DNA of 54,909 nucleotides from DASXAI01 sp963728985 (GTDB lineage Bacteria > Actinomycetota > Acidimicrobiia > Acidimicrobiales > Ilumatobacteraceae): NCBI GenBank assembly GCA_963728985.1, contig CAVSME010000010.1:1-54909 (forward strand). The letters run 5' to 3'. Both the position numbers and the translations under genes were made by a program. Below the pieces are notes generated by a model, which saw only the letters and a list, made by a program, of their open reading frames with translations, was not told the origin of the DNA and ran no database searches. Shown here piece by piece: positions 24,564 to 33,080 of the stretch. Each line of letters starts with the position of its first letter. Position 1 is the stretch's first letter.

Positions 24564-25499
24564 ATGGCGACGGACGGCAGGGTACGGCGCGGCCCGCGCA
24601 CGGCGACCTCGACATCGAACTTCGGTGTCGGCCGGCGCGAGGCCCATGATGCGTCCGCCTTCTACGCCCGCTTCGATGCCCCGACAGTCAGCGACGACGA
24701 CGAGCTCCGGCCGTGCACGGTGGCTGATCGCCTGTTCCTCGGCGACAGCCGGGACATGAGCGCGGTCGACAGCAAGAGCGTGGCGCTGGTCGCCACCTCA
24801 CCGCCGTACTACTCGGCCAAGGCGTACGAGGAGGCGTTGGGCGAGGGCCACATCCCCGGGTCGTACGTCGAGTACCTCGGGATGTTGCTCGATGTCTTCC
24901 GGGAGTGCTGGCGGGTGCTGGAACCGGGCGGCCGGATCGCCGTGAACGTGGCCAACCTCGGCCGCAAGCCGTACCGGTCGCTGGCCAAGGACGTGTGGGT
25001 CGTCCTCGAGGGGCTGGGCTTCCTGCCCCGGGGCGAGGTGGTGTGGGTCAAGGCGGCCGGCTCGTCGGGCAACTGCGCGTGGGGCTCGTGGATGTCCGCC
25101 GCCAACCCGTCGCTTCGGGACGTGACCGAGCGCATCCTGATCGCCAGCAAGGGCCGGTTCGACCGGGCCGTGCACTGGAAGCTGCGCCAGGAGCGCGAGC
25201 TGCCGTGGGAGTCGACGATCGCGCGCCAGGACTTCCTCGACTGGACGCTGGACACGTGGAACATCCGGCCCGAGCGGGCGCGGCGGGTCGGGCATCCGGC
25301 GCCGTTCCCGGTCGAGCTGCCGCGGCGGCTGATCGAGCTCTACACGTACCGCCGCGATGTGGTGCTGGACCCGTTCATGGGCGCGGGATCAACGGCGGTG
25401 GCGGCAGTGCAGGCCGATCGAAGGTACGTGGGGTTCGACACGGAACCCGAGTACATCGACGTCGCGCAACGACGGATCGATGAAGTCGGTCGCGCCTGA
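24564..25499 (+). CDS. beta-class DNA methyltransferase (probable N4-cytosine type), solitary
   Basis: This 311-residue methyltransferase has motif IV TSPPYYS near residue 74 and the SAM-binding FxGxG motif as DPFMGAGSTAVAA near residue 271. This IV-before-I order defines the beta class. SPPY (rather than DPPY) is usual for N4-cytosine enzymes, though some N6-adenine enzymes also have it. WRVLEPGGRIAVNVANLG and ERILIASKGRF support the fold. ATG 24564 is the first start that leaves a reasonable N terminus. No restriction endonuclease is nearby, so it is probably an orphan, possibly regulatory, enzyme. It is convergent with the large effector gene, 8 bp apart. Confidence 0.88.
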   Translation: MATDGRVRRGPRTATSTSNFGVGRREAHDASAFYARFDAPTVSDDDELRPCTVADRLFLGDSRDMSAVDSKSVALVATSPPYYSAKAYEEALGEGHIPGSYVEYLGMLLDVFRECWRVLEPGGRIAVNVANLGRKPYRSLAKDVWVVLEGLGFLPRGEVVWVKAAGSSGNCAWGSWMSAANPSLRDVTERILIASKGRFDRAVHWKLRQERELPWESTIARQDFLDWTLDTWNIRPERARRVGHPAPFPVELPRRLIELYTYRRDVVLDPFMGAGSTAVAAVQADRRYVGFDTEPEYIDVAQRRIDEVGRA

Positions 25500-25507
25500 C
25501 AGGGATC

Positions 25508-28500
25508 TCAGGGGCCGTGCACGCGGTAGTGCTCGCGCAAGAGGCCGATCGACTGTTCGGTCGTGGGATATGTCCCGTTGTACCTCTTCGTCCACTGGAC
25601 GAGCGCCAGCCGCAGATCAGGGTTGGCGACAGACTTGTAGAGCCCGCGGAGGGCGTCGACGCACGCCGGGCAGGGGCTGTGGGAGATGTGAACCTCGAAG
25701 GAGCGAACCCGATCCTTCCACTTCTCGTCACTGGTCACGAACTGCTGGACCTGGGCGACGAGTCGAGCCTCGGCGTGCTCGCTGGGGGCCGCATCGCCCG
25801 TCGCTCGCGTCACGAACTCGATCTTCCGTTCGCCGGCGTCCTTCGATTCCTCGGCCTTGAGGACATACCCCCCGAACTGACCCGTTGCCTTCCCAGGCGC
25901 CATCGCGTAGGCGGAGCGCGACCGTGGGCCCTTCTTCAATGGTGTAGCGGGAGTTCCGACCGGCGCGCCGCCTTCCCCGACCGGGTAAGGCAGCTTGTTC
26001 GATTCCGTTGCGACGAAGAACGTCGCTGCACACCGCACGCTTCCTGCCGACTTGGCCAGCGAGGGCGACGAGTACTTCGGCACCGCGTTGACAAGCCTCA
26101 TGCTCCGCCTGTGGTAGGCGTCGAACATCGGCCCCAAGGACTCCGCGAACTTTCGTTGCCTGGCGGTGATGTCGCTCTCGCTGATCTGCCCGGTTCCTCG
26201 TCGCGAGATCGCGTCGATGAGCCGACCGAGCCGGTTCGTTGACACTTCGATCCGCGAGCGGAGGAAGCCCTTTTCTCGGCGGTCGATCGAGCGAGCTTCG
26301 GGAATGCTCTCGACTTGAGCCGAGAAGTGGGTGAGCAGCACTCGTCCTTCCTGTTCCACACTGGCGACCATCACGCGCCGGGGGCCGTTCGGCTCGATCC
26401 ACACGCGATGAACCTCAGCCCCACCCCGGAAGCGCAGCGGGCCCGGGAGAGCAGGGAGGAAGTTCTTCACCTTCGCCTTCCCCGCCTCGACCTTGCCCTT
26501 CACCCACTGCTTGCCGGCCTCGGCCTTGCCCTTCACCCAGGCTTTGCCCGCTGCGACCTTGGCCTTCACCCGGCTGCTCACGCCCTTGATGCCCCGGATG
26601 ATCGGGCCCGCGAGCTTGAGCCCCGTCTTGATCACGAAGTCGAGCGCCTTCTGGATCGGCTTGCGCAGCGTGTCCACGATGGAGCGGATCTTCTGGCCGA
26701 TGCCGCCGAGCCCGATCACGCTGGCCAGGAAGCCGATGATGATCGGCACCATCTGCCCGAGGACGTTCTCGATCTTGTCGACGACGGCCCCGACGCCGCC
26801 CCGCACGATGTCGGCCACCGAGTCGATGATCGTGTTCACGAACTTCGCGATGCGCGACGCGTTGTCCACGAAGAACATCACGATGTCGTAGATCAGCTTG
26901 CACGCCTTGATGAAGGCCGCCGCCGGGTTGAGCAGGCCGATCAGCCACGTGATGCCGGCGGTGATGATCTTCGTCACGACGAAGTCCTTCACCTGCCCGA
27001 GGATCATCTCCTTGATGTCGCCGAGCTTCTCGACGAGCATCTCCCACAGGCCGCCGATGCCCTCGCTGGCGAGCTTCTGGAAGATGGAGACGCCGGACTC
27101 GACCGCCCCCATCGCCTTCTCGCCGATCTGCTTCACGATCCGGGTGCGGATGAAGTTCCACGTGAGCCCGAAGATGGATGCGAGCAGCTTGATGACGCCC
27201 TTCACGTCGAACGTGCCGGGCAGCTCGACGCCGGCCTCGGCCAGCGAGCCGAACAGCCACCCCAGCAGCCCCTTGCGGAGGTGATCGAGGATGTTGTCCT
27301 TGAACTTGAGGATGCCGCCCTTGATGCCGGCGATGAGGTTGCCGAGGAACGCGACCGGGTGCTTGATGATGTCGCCGACGACGCTGGCCGCCTTGGCCAG
27401 CACGCTCGTGAGCATGGCGACCAGCCCACGGATGGTGTTGATCACCGCCTTGATGGCGCCGATGGCCTTGTCGACGAGGCCCTTGTTCTCCGCCTGGAGC
27501 TCCTCGATCCGGTCGTCGAGACCCTTGCGGGCCTCGACGTACTTCGAGGCGAGCGTGTCGACCACCGACTCCTGCTTGGAGGCGACCTCGCTCTCCAGCT
27601 GCTCGAACCGTTCGCCGATCTCCTGTGACGCCTCGGCGCCCACCTTCTTCAGGTCGGTCGGCAGGCTCTTCACATAGGTCGCGATCTCGGTCTTCCCGCG
27701 AGCGATCCGCATCTTCGCCGCGTTGAGGTCGTTGCCGACGATGTCCGCGACGCGCGAGATCACGTCGTCCATCTTCTTGAGGTAGAGCTCCCGACCGGCC
27801 TCGTAGAACTCGTTGACCTTGTCGGGCATCCCGAGCAACTTGTCCTTGGCCCACCGCAGGCCGCCGAGCCAGCCGCTGTACCGATCCTCCTTGTACGCCG
27901 ACATCTTTGCGGCGACGTACGTCTCGAAGACCGACCGGGCACCGGCCTCGCCCTTCTCGAACTCCGCGTCCACCTTCGGGTCGATGCCGTCGAGGATCTT
28001 CTTCACGTCGGCCTCGGTGGCGGCGAAGATGCCCTGGACCTTCGCCGTCACTTCGGCCCGCTTCGCCTCGTCCTTCGTCTTCGTCTTGCCCTTGTCGGCC
28101 ACCAACTTGGCCAGCGCCGCACCCTTGGCGCTCTGCATCCCGGCGATGCCCGCGGTCGTCGTGACGGCCGCGTCGGTCTGGCCCTGCTGGATGACTTCGG
28201 TCTCCTGCTTGCGGAACTCCCCGGGCGCGGTGTCGGCGTGGGCGGCGGCGGCCTGCTTGTCGGCGAGGGCCTGCTGGAACTCCGGCTCGTTCGACTCCGC
28301 CAGCTGCGGCTCGGTGACCTCGGCGTTCGCCAGCTCTTGGTTGGCCTCGTGCTTGCCTGCCTCCAGGTTCAGTTGCTCGGCCGGTGCCCGCTTCGGCACG
28401 GCGCCGGCAGCGGGGACCGCCACCACCTGCCCCGGTGACTCGGGGCCCATGGGCGTGACGGGCTTGACGATCGCCTTGGACTGGTCGGGTGGCGCATCGG

Positions 28501-29479
28501 CGGCGGTCTCGATGTCCTTGGCCTCGCCCTCCTTGCCCCCCGTGACGAGGCCCTTGATCTCACCCTTGACCTCGCCCGCCTTGCCCGACTCCTTGTAGTT
28601 GTCGGCCTCCTTCAACGTCTTCGGCGACTTCGCCTCGATGGCGGTCTTCACCGCGGCGATGAACGCCTTCTTGTCGAAGCTGCCGACCTTCTGAGCGTCC
28701 ATCGAGTCGACCTTGGCCGCCTTGGCCTGGCCGCCCAGGTCGTCGGCCGGCGCCAGCGCGGCGTCCTGCGCCTCCTTCGCCTTGGACGCCGCCGGCGGGT
28801 GCGCCCGCGTGCGCTTGGCAGCCGCCTTCACGCCCCCGACCACCTTCGTGAAGGCCGGGTCGCCCCCGGGCGGGGCCGACGTCGGGGCGACCGGTGGCTG
28901 CCGCCGCTGGTCGGGGGCCAGCGGGGCGAGGGCACCAGCCGCAGCCGTGGCCCCGGCAGCAGCGGCGGCGACCGGCGGGCCGGCCTTGGCGGCGCCGGCC
29001 ACCTTGCGCGCTCCACCCACCTTGACCGCCTTCGCACCGGCCTTCCCCAGCGGGCTCGTCGCCGGCACCTTCTTGGGCGGCGGTACGGCCTTCTTGGGAG
29101 CGACCGCCGCCGGCCCGAAGCCGGTCGTGGTCACGGCGAGGGCCGCCGCCGGCGGCTTGGGCCCCTCCAGCTCGACGGGCACCCCGGCGGCCTTGGCCGC
29201 CTTCAGTCCGGTCTCGACGGTGTCGATCGCCGGCTCGTCGTGGCGCATCTCCCGCAACGCCGCATCGATGTCGAGCACCGCCTGGCCGCCGGGCGACCGG
29301 AAGCGCGCCGCCATCAGCGCGCTGACGGCGGCGTTGCCGACGTCGCGCTGGAGGGCCAGCAACGCCCGGCCGCCGGCCACGGCCCGCCCCGTGGGCGTGG
29401 CCGCCTTCCGCCTGCCTGCGGCGAGCGCTCCTCCGACGGAGGCACGCGCCCCATCGGGCGTCCGGCTCGCGCCGATCAT
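25508..29479 (-). CDS. eCIS-type cargo protein with C-terminal nucleic-acid-deaminase-like toxin domain
   Basis: The 1323-residue protein has four parts. (1) The N terminus carries LLALQRDVGNAAVSALM, the LQRxxGNxAVxxL motif common in proteins of extracellular contractile injection systems. (2) An Ala/Lys/Pro-rich stretch runs to about residue 500. (3) A long amphipathic/hydrophobic helical body, about 500-1005, includes segments such as GLLGWLFGSLAEAG and ITWLIGLLNPAAAFIKAC. (4) A ~315-residue tip ends in a deaminase signature: HAE (1235-1237) and PCPAC (1269-1273), the zinc ligands and proton shuttle of cytidine-deaminase-fold enzymes. GGAGG directly abuts ATG 29479. Third-position GC falls sharply at the tip (near 26450). 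No injection-system genes or immunity gene are in the window. The substrate base and the target are inferred, not shown. Confidence 0.8.
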   Translation of the reverse strand: MIGASRTPDGARASVGGALAAGRRKAATPTGRAVAGGRALLALQRDVGNAAVSALMAARFRSPGGQAVLDIDAALREMRHDEPAIDTVETGLKAAKAAGVPVELEGPKPPAAALAVTTTGFGPAAVAPKKAVPPPKKVPATSPLGKAGAKAVKVGGARKVAGAAKAGPPVAAAAAGATAAAGALAPLAPDQRRQPPVAPTSAPPGGDPAFTKVVGGVKAAAKRTRAHPPAASKAKEAQDAALAPADDLGGQAKAAKVDSMDAQKVGSFDKKAFIAAVKTAIEAKSPKTLKEADNYKESGKAGEVKGEIKGLVTGGKEGEAKDIETAADAPPDQSKAIVKPVTPMGPESPGQVVAVPAAGAVPKRAPAEQLNLEAGKHEANQELANAEVTEPQLAESNEPEFQQALADKQAAAAHADTAPGEFRKQETEVIQQGQTDAAVTTTAGIAGMQSAKGAALAKLVADKGKTKTKDEAKRAEVTAKVQGIFAATEADVKKILDGIDPKVDAEFEKGEAGARSVFETYVAAKMSAYKEDRYSGWLGGLRWAKDKLLGMPDKVNEFYEAGRELYLKKMDDVISRVADIVGNDLNAAKMRIARGKTEIATYVKSLPTDLKKVGAEASQEIGERFEQLESEVASKQESVVDTLASKYVEARKGLDDRIEELQAENKGLVDKAIGAIKAVINTIRGLVAMLTSVLAKAASVVGDIIKHPVAFLGNLIAGIKGGILKFKDNILDHLRKGLLGWLFGSLAEAGVELPGTFDVKGVIKLLASIFGLTWNFIRTRIVKQIGEKAMGAVESGVSIFQKLASEGIGGLWEMLVEKLGDIKEMILGQVKDFVVTKIITAGITWLIGLLNPAAAFIKACKLIYDIVMFFVDNASRIAKFVNTIIDSVADIVRGGVGAVVDKIENVLGQMVPIIIGFLASVIGLGGIGQKIRSIVDTLRKPIQKALDFVIKTGLKLAGPIIRGIKGVSSRVKAKVAAGKAWVKGKAEAGKQWVKGKVEAGKAKVKNFLPALPGPLRFRGGAEVHRVWIEPNGPRRVMVASVEQEGRVLLTHFSAQVESIPEARSIDRREKGFLRSRIEVSTNRLGRLIDAISRRGTGQISESDITARQRKFAESLGPMFDAYHRRSMRLVNAVPKYSSPSLAKSAGSVRCAATFFVATESNKLPYPVGEGGAPVGTPATPLKKGPRSRSAYAMAPGKATGQFGGYVLKAEESKDAGERKIEFVTRATGDAAPSEHAEARLVAQVQQFVTSDEKWKDRVRSFEVHISHSPCPACVDALRGLYKSVANPDLRLALVQWTKRYNGTYPTTEQSIGLLREHYRVHGP

Positions 29480-29586
29480 CCTCCGAAGCTCGCCGATGGG
29501 ACGTCGCCCGGCAACCGCCCCGAGACGTCCTCGGGGGCACGGTCACTTGCCCGAAAGGGCGTCGGCGCCCGCCGGGCGACGACCGT

Positions 29587-31158
29587 TCACCGAAAGCGAT
29601 GGGCCAACTCGGCGCGGACCGCAGGCTTCAGGTTGCGCTGGGTCGACAGCCGCTCGGCGTACTGGTCGTCGTCGGCGACGAGCAGCGGGTCGAGGTCGAT
29701 GGGCACCAGGACTTCCGAGAGCGGGGGCAGTAGCCCCGCCACCAGGCTCTCTACCTCGTCGACCGGGTTCTGGTCGAGCTCGAGCACCCAGTCGGTGGTC
29801 GGCGCGAGGCCTTGCTGCTCGAGGTCGCTGGCCAGCTCGGGCAGCCGGTGCAGGCCGTCGACGAGGCGATCCCGGGCCTCGCCCAGGGTCAGTGCGCCCA
29901 CGAGATCGTCGCCCGTCGGGTCGGTGAGGAACAGGGAGCGCTCGGCGTCGCCCACGGTGAGCCGCTCGGTCTCGGCGCCGAACCGGCCCAGCAGCGCTGG
30001 TGCGCCATAGCGCGGTATCCCGTCGATCACCACCATCGAGATCGCCGTCTCTCGGGCGCCGATGAGCCGCTCGTACGGATCGCCGACGGCGTTGTCGAGC
30101 ACCAGGAGGTCAGCCCGTTTGGTGGCCTCGATGGAGCCGATCGCGTCCTGCCACTTCAGGATGCGGGCAGGGTTGGTGGTGACCATCTCCACCAGCTCGC
30201 GCCCGGAGAAGCGCACATCGTCAGGCAGGTTCTCGTTGACGAACGCGGCGACCTTGAGCTCGCTCAGCAGGTTCTTGCTGCCCGATGGTGACCAGTCCGA
30301 GCCGAGGGCGATCAGCACGCCGGCCCGTCGTGCCGCCGCGATGTTGGCGGTCTTGCCGTACAGCAACAGGTTGCTGAGCGGCGACCACACCATGGTCCCG
30401 CCGTCCCGGGCGAGACGCTGGAAGTTGGCGGCGTTGAGGCCGGCACAGTGGATGCCGGCCAGCGCCGGCGTGATCGCCCAGCGGCGAGGTTCGATGCGCA
30501 GCGCCTCGAAGTGGCGCCGGGCGGTCGGCCCGATCCCCTCGCTGAGATGGAGGAGCAGCGTCGTCGCCGACTCGAGCTGACCGAGGAACGCCTCGGCGGT
30601 GCCCGCGGCGACGTCGGCGATGTGGGTGGCGGCGTTGGGAAGGTCGTCGTCGCCCGAGTGCTCGACGTTGCGGACGATGCCCCGGTACCGCTTGCGGATG
30701 CCGGCGTTCGAGCTGAGGGTGATGCCCTGTGACGTGGTGGTGCCGGCGAGGAGGCATTTGGCCTCCACGTACCGCACGATGGCCTCGACGTACCCGGCCG
30801 TGCGCCCGAGGACCGACATCGGTCCGGTGACAGCCACCCGGTAGTCGTCGCGGCCGGCCCACTGGTCGCGGTTCACGAACACGGCCGGTACCGCCCACAG
30901 CGGGATGACGTTGTAGCTGAGGTGGTTGTGCAGCTCGATGAGGCCGGGGTAGATGGTGCCGCCGGTGCGCACGACCGGCACGTCGGCGAACCCGAAGGGC
31001 GTGCCGGCGGCGGCGGCCCGCACCTCCGCGATCCGTCCGCCATCGATGAAGATCACGCCGTCGTCGACCACCGTGCCGTCGGCATCCATCGTGACGACCC
31101 GGCCGCGAAGGGCGTAGCGGCCGCCGGCGAGTGGATCGATCGTGTCAGTGTCAGCCAT
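29587..31158 (-). CDS. amidohydrolase-superfamily metal-dependent hydrolase
   Basis: This 523-residue protein of the TrzN/AtzA/guanine-deaminase-like branch has PGLIELHNHLSY (HxH metal pair), LLLHLSEG (His), AGIHCAGLN (His) and ALGSDWSPSGS (Asp), the standard mononuclear metal ligands. GKWQDAIGSIEATKRADLLVLD-type sequence near the end closes the composite beta sandwich. A C-terminal extension of ~100 residues after the barrel is unusual. The ATG at 31158 overlaps the end of the upstream UDG-like gene by 8 bp, so both are co-translated. The substrate is unknown; deamination of a nucleobase-like or triazine-like compound is possible. Confidence 0.88.
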   Translation of the reverse strand: MADTDTIDPLAGGRYALRGRVVTMDADGTVVDDGVIFIDGGRIAEVRAAAAGTPFGFADVPVVRTGGTIYPGLIELHNHLSYNVIPLWAVPAVFVNRDQWAGRDDYRVAVTGPMSVLGRTAGYVEAIVRYVEAKCLLAGTTTSQGITLSSNAGIRKRYRGIVRNVEHSGDDDLPNAATHIADVAAGTAEAFLGQLESATTLLLHLSEGIGPTARRHFEALRIEPRRWAITPALAGIHCAGLNAANFQRLARDGGTMVWSPLSNLLLYGKTANIAAARRAGVLIALGSDWSPSGSKNLLSELKVAAFVNENLPDDVRFSGRELVEMVTTNPARILKWQDAIGSIEATKRADLLVLDNAVGDPYERLIGARETAISMVVIDGIPRYGAPALLGRFGAETERLTVGDAERSLFLTDPTGDDLVGALTLGEARDRLVDGLHRLPELASDLEQQGLAPTTDWVLELDQNPVDEVESLVAGLLPPLSEVLVPIDLDPLLVADDDQYAERLSTQRNLKPAVRAELAHRFR

Positions 31159-32959
31159 GGGGGATCTTGGGCACCGCGTTCGCCTCGCTCGGCGAGAGTG
31201 GCGCCGGCGGGAGTGCCGCCGCCCATGTTGGCATGAAGATCTTGTAGTAGTTCGGTGAGGGGGCGTCGTCCTCGATGGCTCGAACGGCCCGGTCACCTGA
31301 CGTGCCCTGCCACCGGAGCGTGCCGTAGGGCAGATCGGCGCGAGCGATCTCGCCGCGTGCCCCGGTGTACGACGGTTGGCGGGCGACATCGCGGGGGAAG
31401 TCCAGGGCGGCCACGTCGTTCAGCGCGCGCTGCCAGTCGGCGAGGGCACCGCTCTCGGCCCATGACTTCATGGCGATGCGGGGGAGGCCGTCGGCCGGGA
31501 GGTGGCCGGCCAAGCGGGCGGCGAAGGGACCGACGGTGACGATGGCGCCGAGGTCGGGACTGGCGGTGGCGAGCGTGTCGACGATGGCGCCGTACACCTT
31601 GCGCACCTGCGGGTTGTCGACGATGTCGTTCACCTTGGCGGCCGGAAGGTCGGCGGTGTCGACGGGAAGCACGCGCACGATGGCGTACTTGCGCGTGAGA
31701 CCGGCGGCACGCAGCCAGGCCTGGAAGTGCTGGCCGGCCTCACCCGTCATGGCCCGAGCGGTGAAGAGATCGTCGTCGGACTCCTGGTCGGCCAGCACCA
31801 GCAGCGACGCGCCGCCGTACCGACCGCGATGGATCGGCCCCCAGCCGAGCGACGGATGGGCGCGCACCCCGAGCGCCTGGAAATCGGGCCACTCACAACC
31901 GGCTTTTCCGCCCTGGAGGAGCTGGGCCAGGGCCGGGTTCGGGCCCCGGTCGTGCTCGGCAGGGTGGGCGCGCGGCGGCTCGTAGGGCAGGTCGCCGGGC
32001 TCGTCGGCATAGCCGGTCGCCGTGCCGAGCGCCGTCGACGTGTAATGGATGGCGTCGCCCTGGCCGTTGTAGTGCCCGCCGTCGGAGAAGAGCTGGATCG
32101 AGCGCTGACCGTCCTTGCGGTTGCTCGACGTCGCTCCCGACCCGAGTCGCCAGCACGTACCCAGGGGAAGGTCGCGAAACGGGATGGGGTCGCTCTTGTA
32201 CTTGTAGGCGTTGGTGGGCAGGCGGATGGCGCCGGGATCGGCGGGCAGCCAGGAGGGATCGTCGGCCAACCACTGCTCGATCCGGCCGAGCTTCTCCTTG
32301 AAGTCGGCGATGATGGCCGACGCCCCGCCGGCGGCGGCGCCTCCGGGATGGAGCACGCCGACGACCTTCGTGCGCGGCCCGAGCACGCCGGCGGGCGTGA
32401 AGCGGCTCACGTCGGTCGACCCGGCCGGGCAGGTGCCGCCGCGGGACGTGATCCACGTGACCACGCTCTCCTTGGCTGCCGTGCCGACGGCGATGACCAG
32501 GCGGAGGTCGTTGTGGGCCAGCACCTCGTTGTAGATGGCGTTGCGGTGCTGCACGATCGGCGAGTCGGGGTCCTGCGCCAGCCCCCGCAGCTTGGCCGTG
32601 TACTGGCCGAAGATCGGGTACACGAACGAGTTGAGGAACAGGTAGGAGCGGTTGATGCCGAGGTGATTCAGGAGGTGCTGCATGCGGGCGCCCGTGCCGC
32701 CCACGAAGGACCGGTGACCGAGCGATTCGTCCTGCGCGCCCTCCTGGCCGATGACGAGCACCTTGACGTCACCGTCGGTGAGGCGGCCTCGGTAGAACAT
32801 CGGGCCGAAGTGCCACCGGAACTGCTCGCCCCCCAGGACCGCCTTGCCCAGGCCACGGTAGTTCGGGGTCTCGGCGAACAGGCTGGCCCACTTCCCCTCG
32901 GGCGGGGGCCCCGGGTCGTGCTCCCACGGGACTCCTCGGCCGTTCCAATAGTCGTTCAC
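31151..32959 (-). CDS. tandem uracil-DNA-glycosylase-fold protein
   Basis: The 602-residue protein holds two copies of a UDG-superfamily-like fold. The first has VLVIGQEGAQDE, SFVGGTGARMQHLLNHLGI, YLFLNSFVYP and VVGVLHPGG, corresponding to UDG motif 1, the FVGxxG loop and the HPG/HPS catalytic loop. The second (from about residue 400) has SLLVLADQESDDDLFTARAMTG, FQAWLRAAGLTRKY and VTVGPFAARLAG, but no clear HPS loop and may be non-catalytic. The start is GTG 32959 with GGAGG 7 bp upstream. No Fe-S cysteines of family 4 are seen. It is upstream of the amidohydrolase and the deaminase-tipped effector on the same strand. Confidence 0.7.
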   Translation of the reverse strand: MNDYWNGRGVPWEHDPGPPPEGKWASLFAETPNYRGLGKAVLGGEQFRWHFGPMFYRGRLTDGDVKVLVIGQEGAQDESLGHRSFVGGTGARMQHLLNHLGINRSYLFLNSFVYPIFGQYTAKLRGLAQDPDSPIVQHRNAIYNEVLAHNDLRLVIAVGTAAKESVVTWITSRGGTCPAGSTDVSRFTPAGVLGPRTKVVGVLHPGGAAAGGASAIIADFKEKLGRIEQWLADDPSWLPADPGAIRLPTNAYKYKSDPIPFRDLPLGTCWRLGSGATSSNRKDGQRSIQLFSDGGHYNGQGDAIHYTSTALGTATGYADEPGDLPYEPPRAHPAEHDRGPNPALAQLLQGGKAGCEWPDFQALGVRAHPSLGWGPIHRGRYGGASLLVLADQESDDDLFTARAMTGEAGQHFQAWLRAAGLTRKYAIVRVLPVDTADLPAAKVNDIVDNPQVRKVYGAIVDTLATASPDLGAIVTVGPFAARLAGHLPADGLPRIAMKSWAESGALADWQRALNDVAALDFPRDVARQPSYTGARGEIARADLPYGTLRWQGTSGDRAVRAIEDDAPSPNYYKIFMPTWAAALPPAPLSPSEANAVPKIPHG

Positions 32960-33080
32960 GTCGCGCCTCCTGCGGAGGAGAGGCCGAAGCCCGGCCGCTG
33001 GATACGGATTCTGGCCTCCAGCGGACGTCCGTGCTCCGGAAAGGAGAGTGGCCGAGCGCAGCGAAGGCGGCGACGCTGAG

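Noticed and set aside
26315..27628. Acidic plus-strand open frame of ~437 codons
   Set aside because: It is the antisense shadow of the Lys-rich effector body; composition follows from the codons opposite.
31502..33079. Long plus-strand open frame of ~525 codons
   Set aside because: It is antisense to the UDG-fold gene and has no recognisable domain or ribosome binding site.
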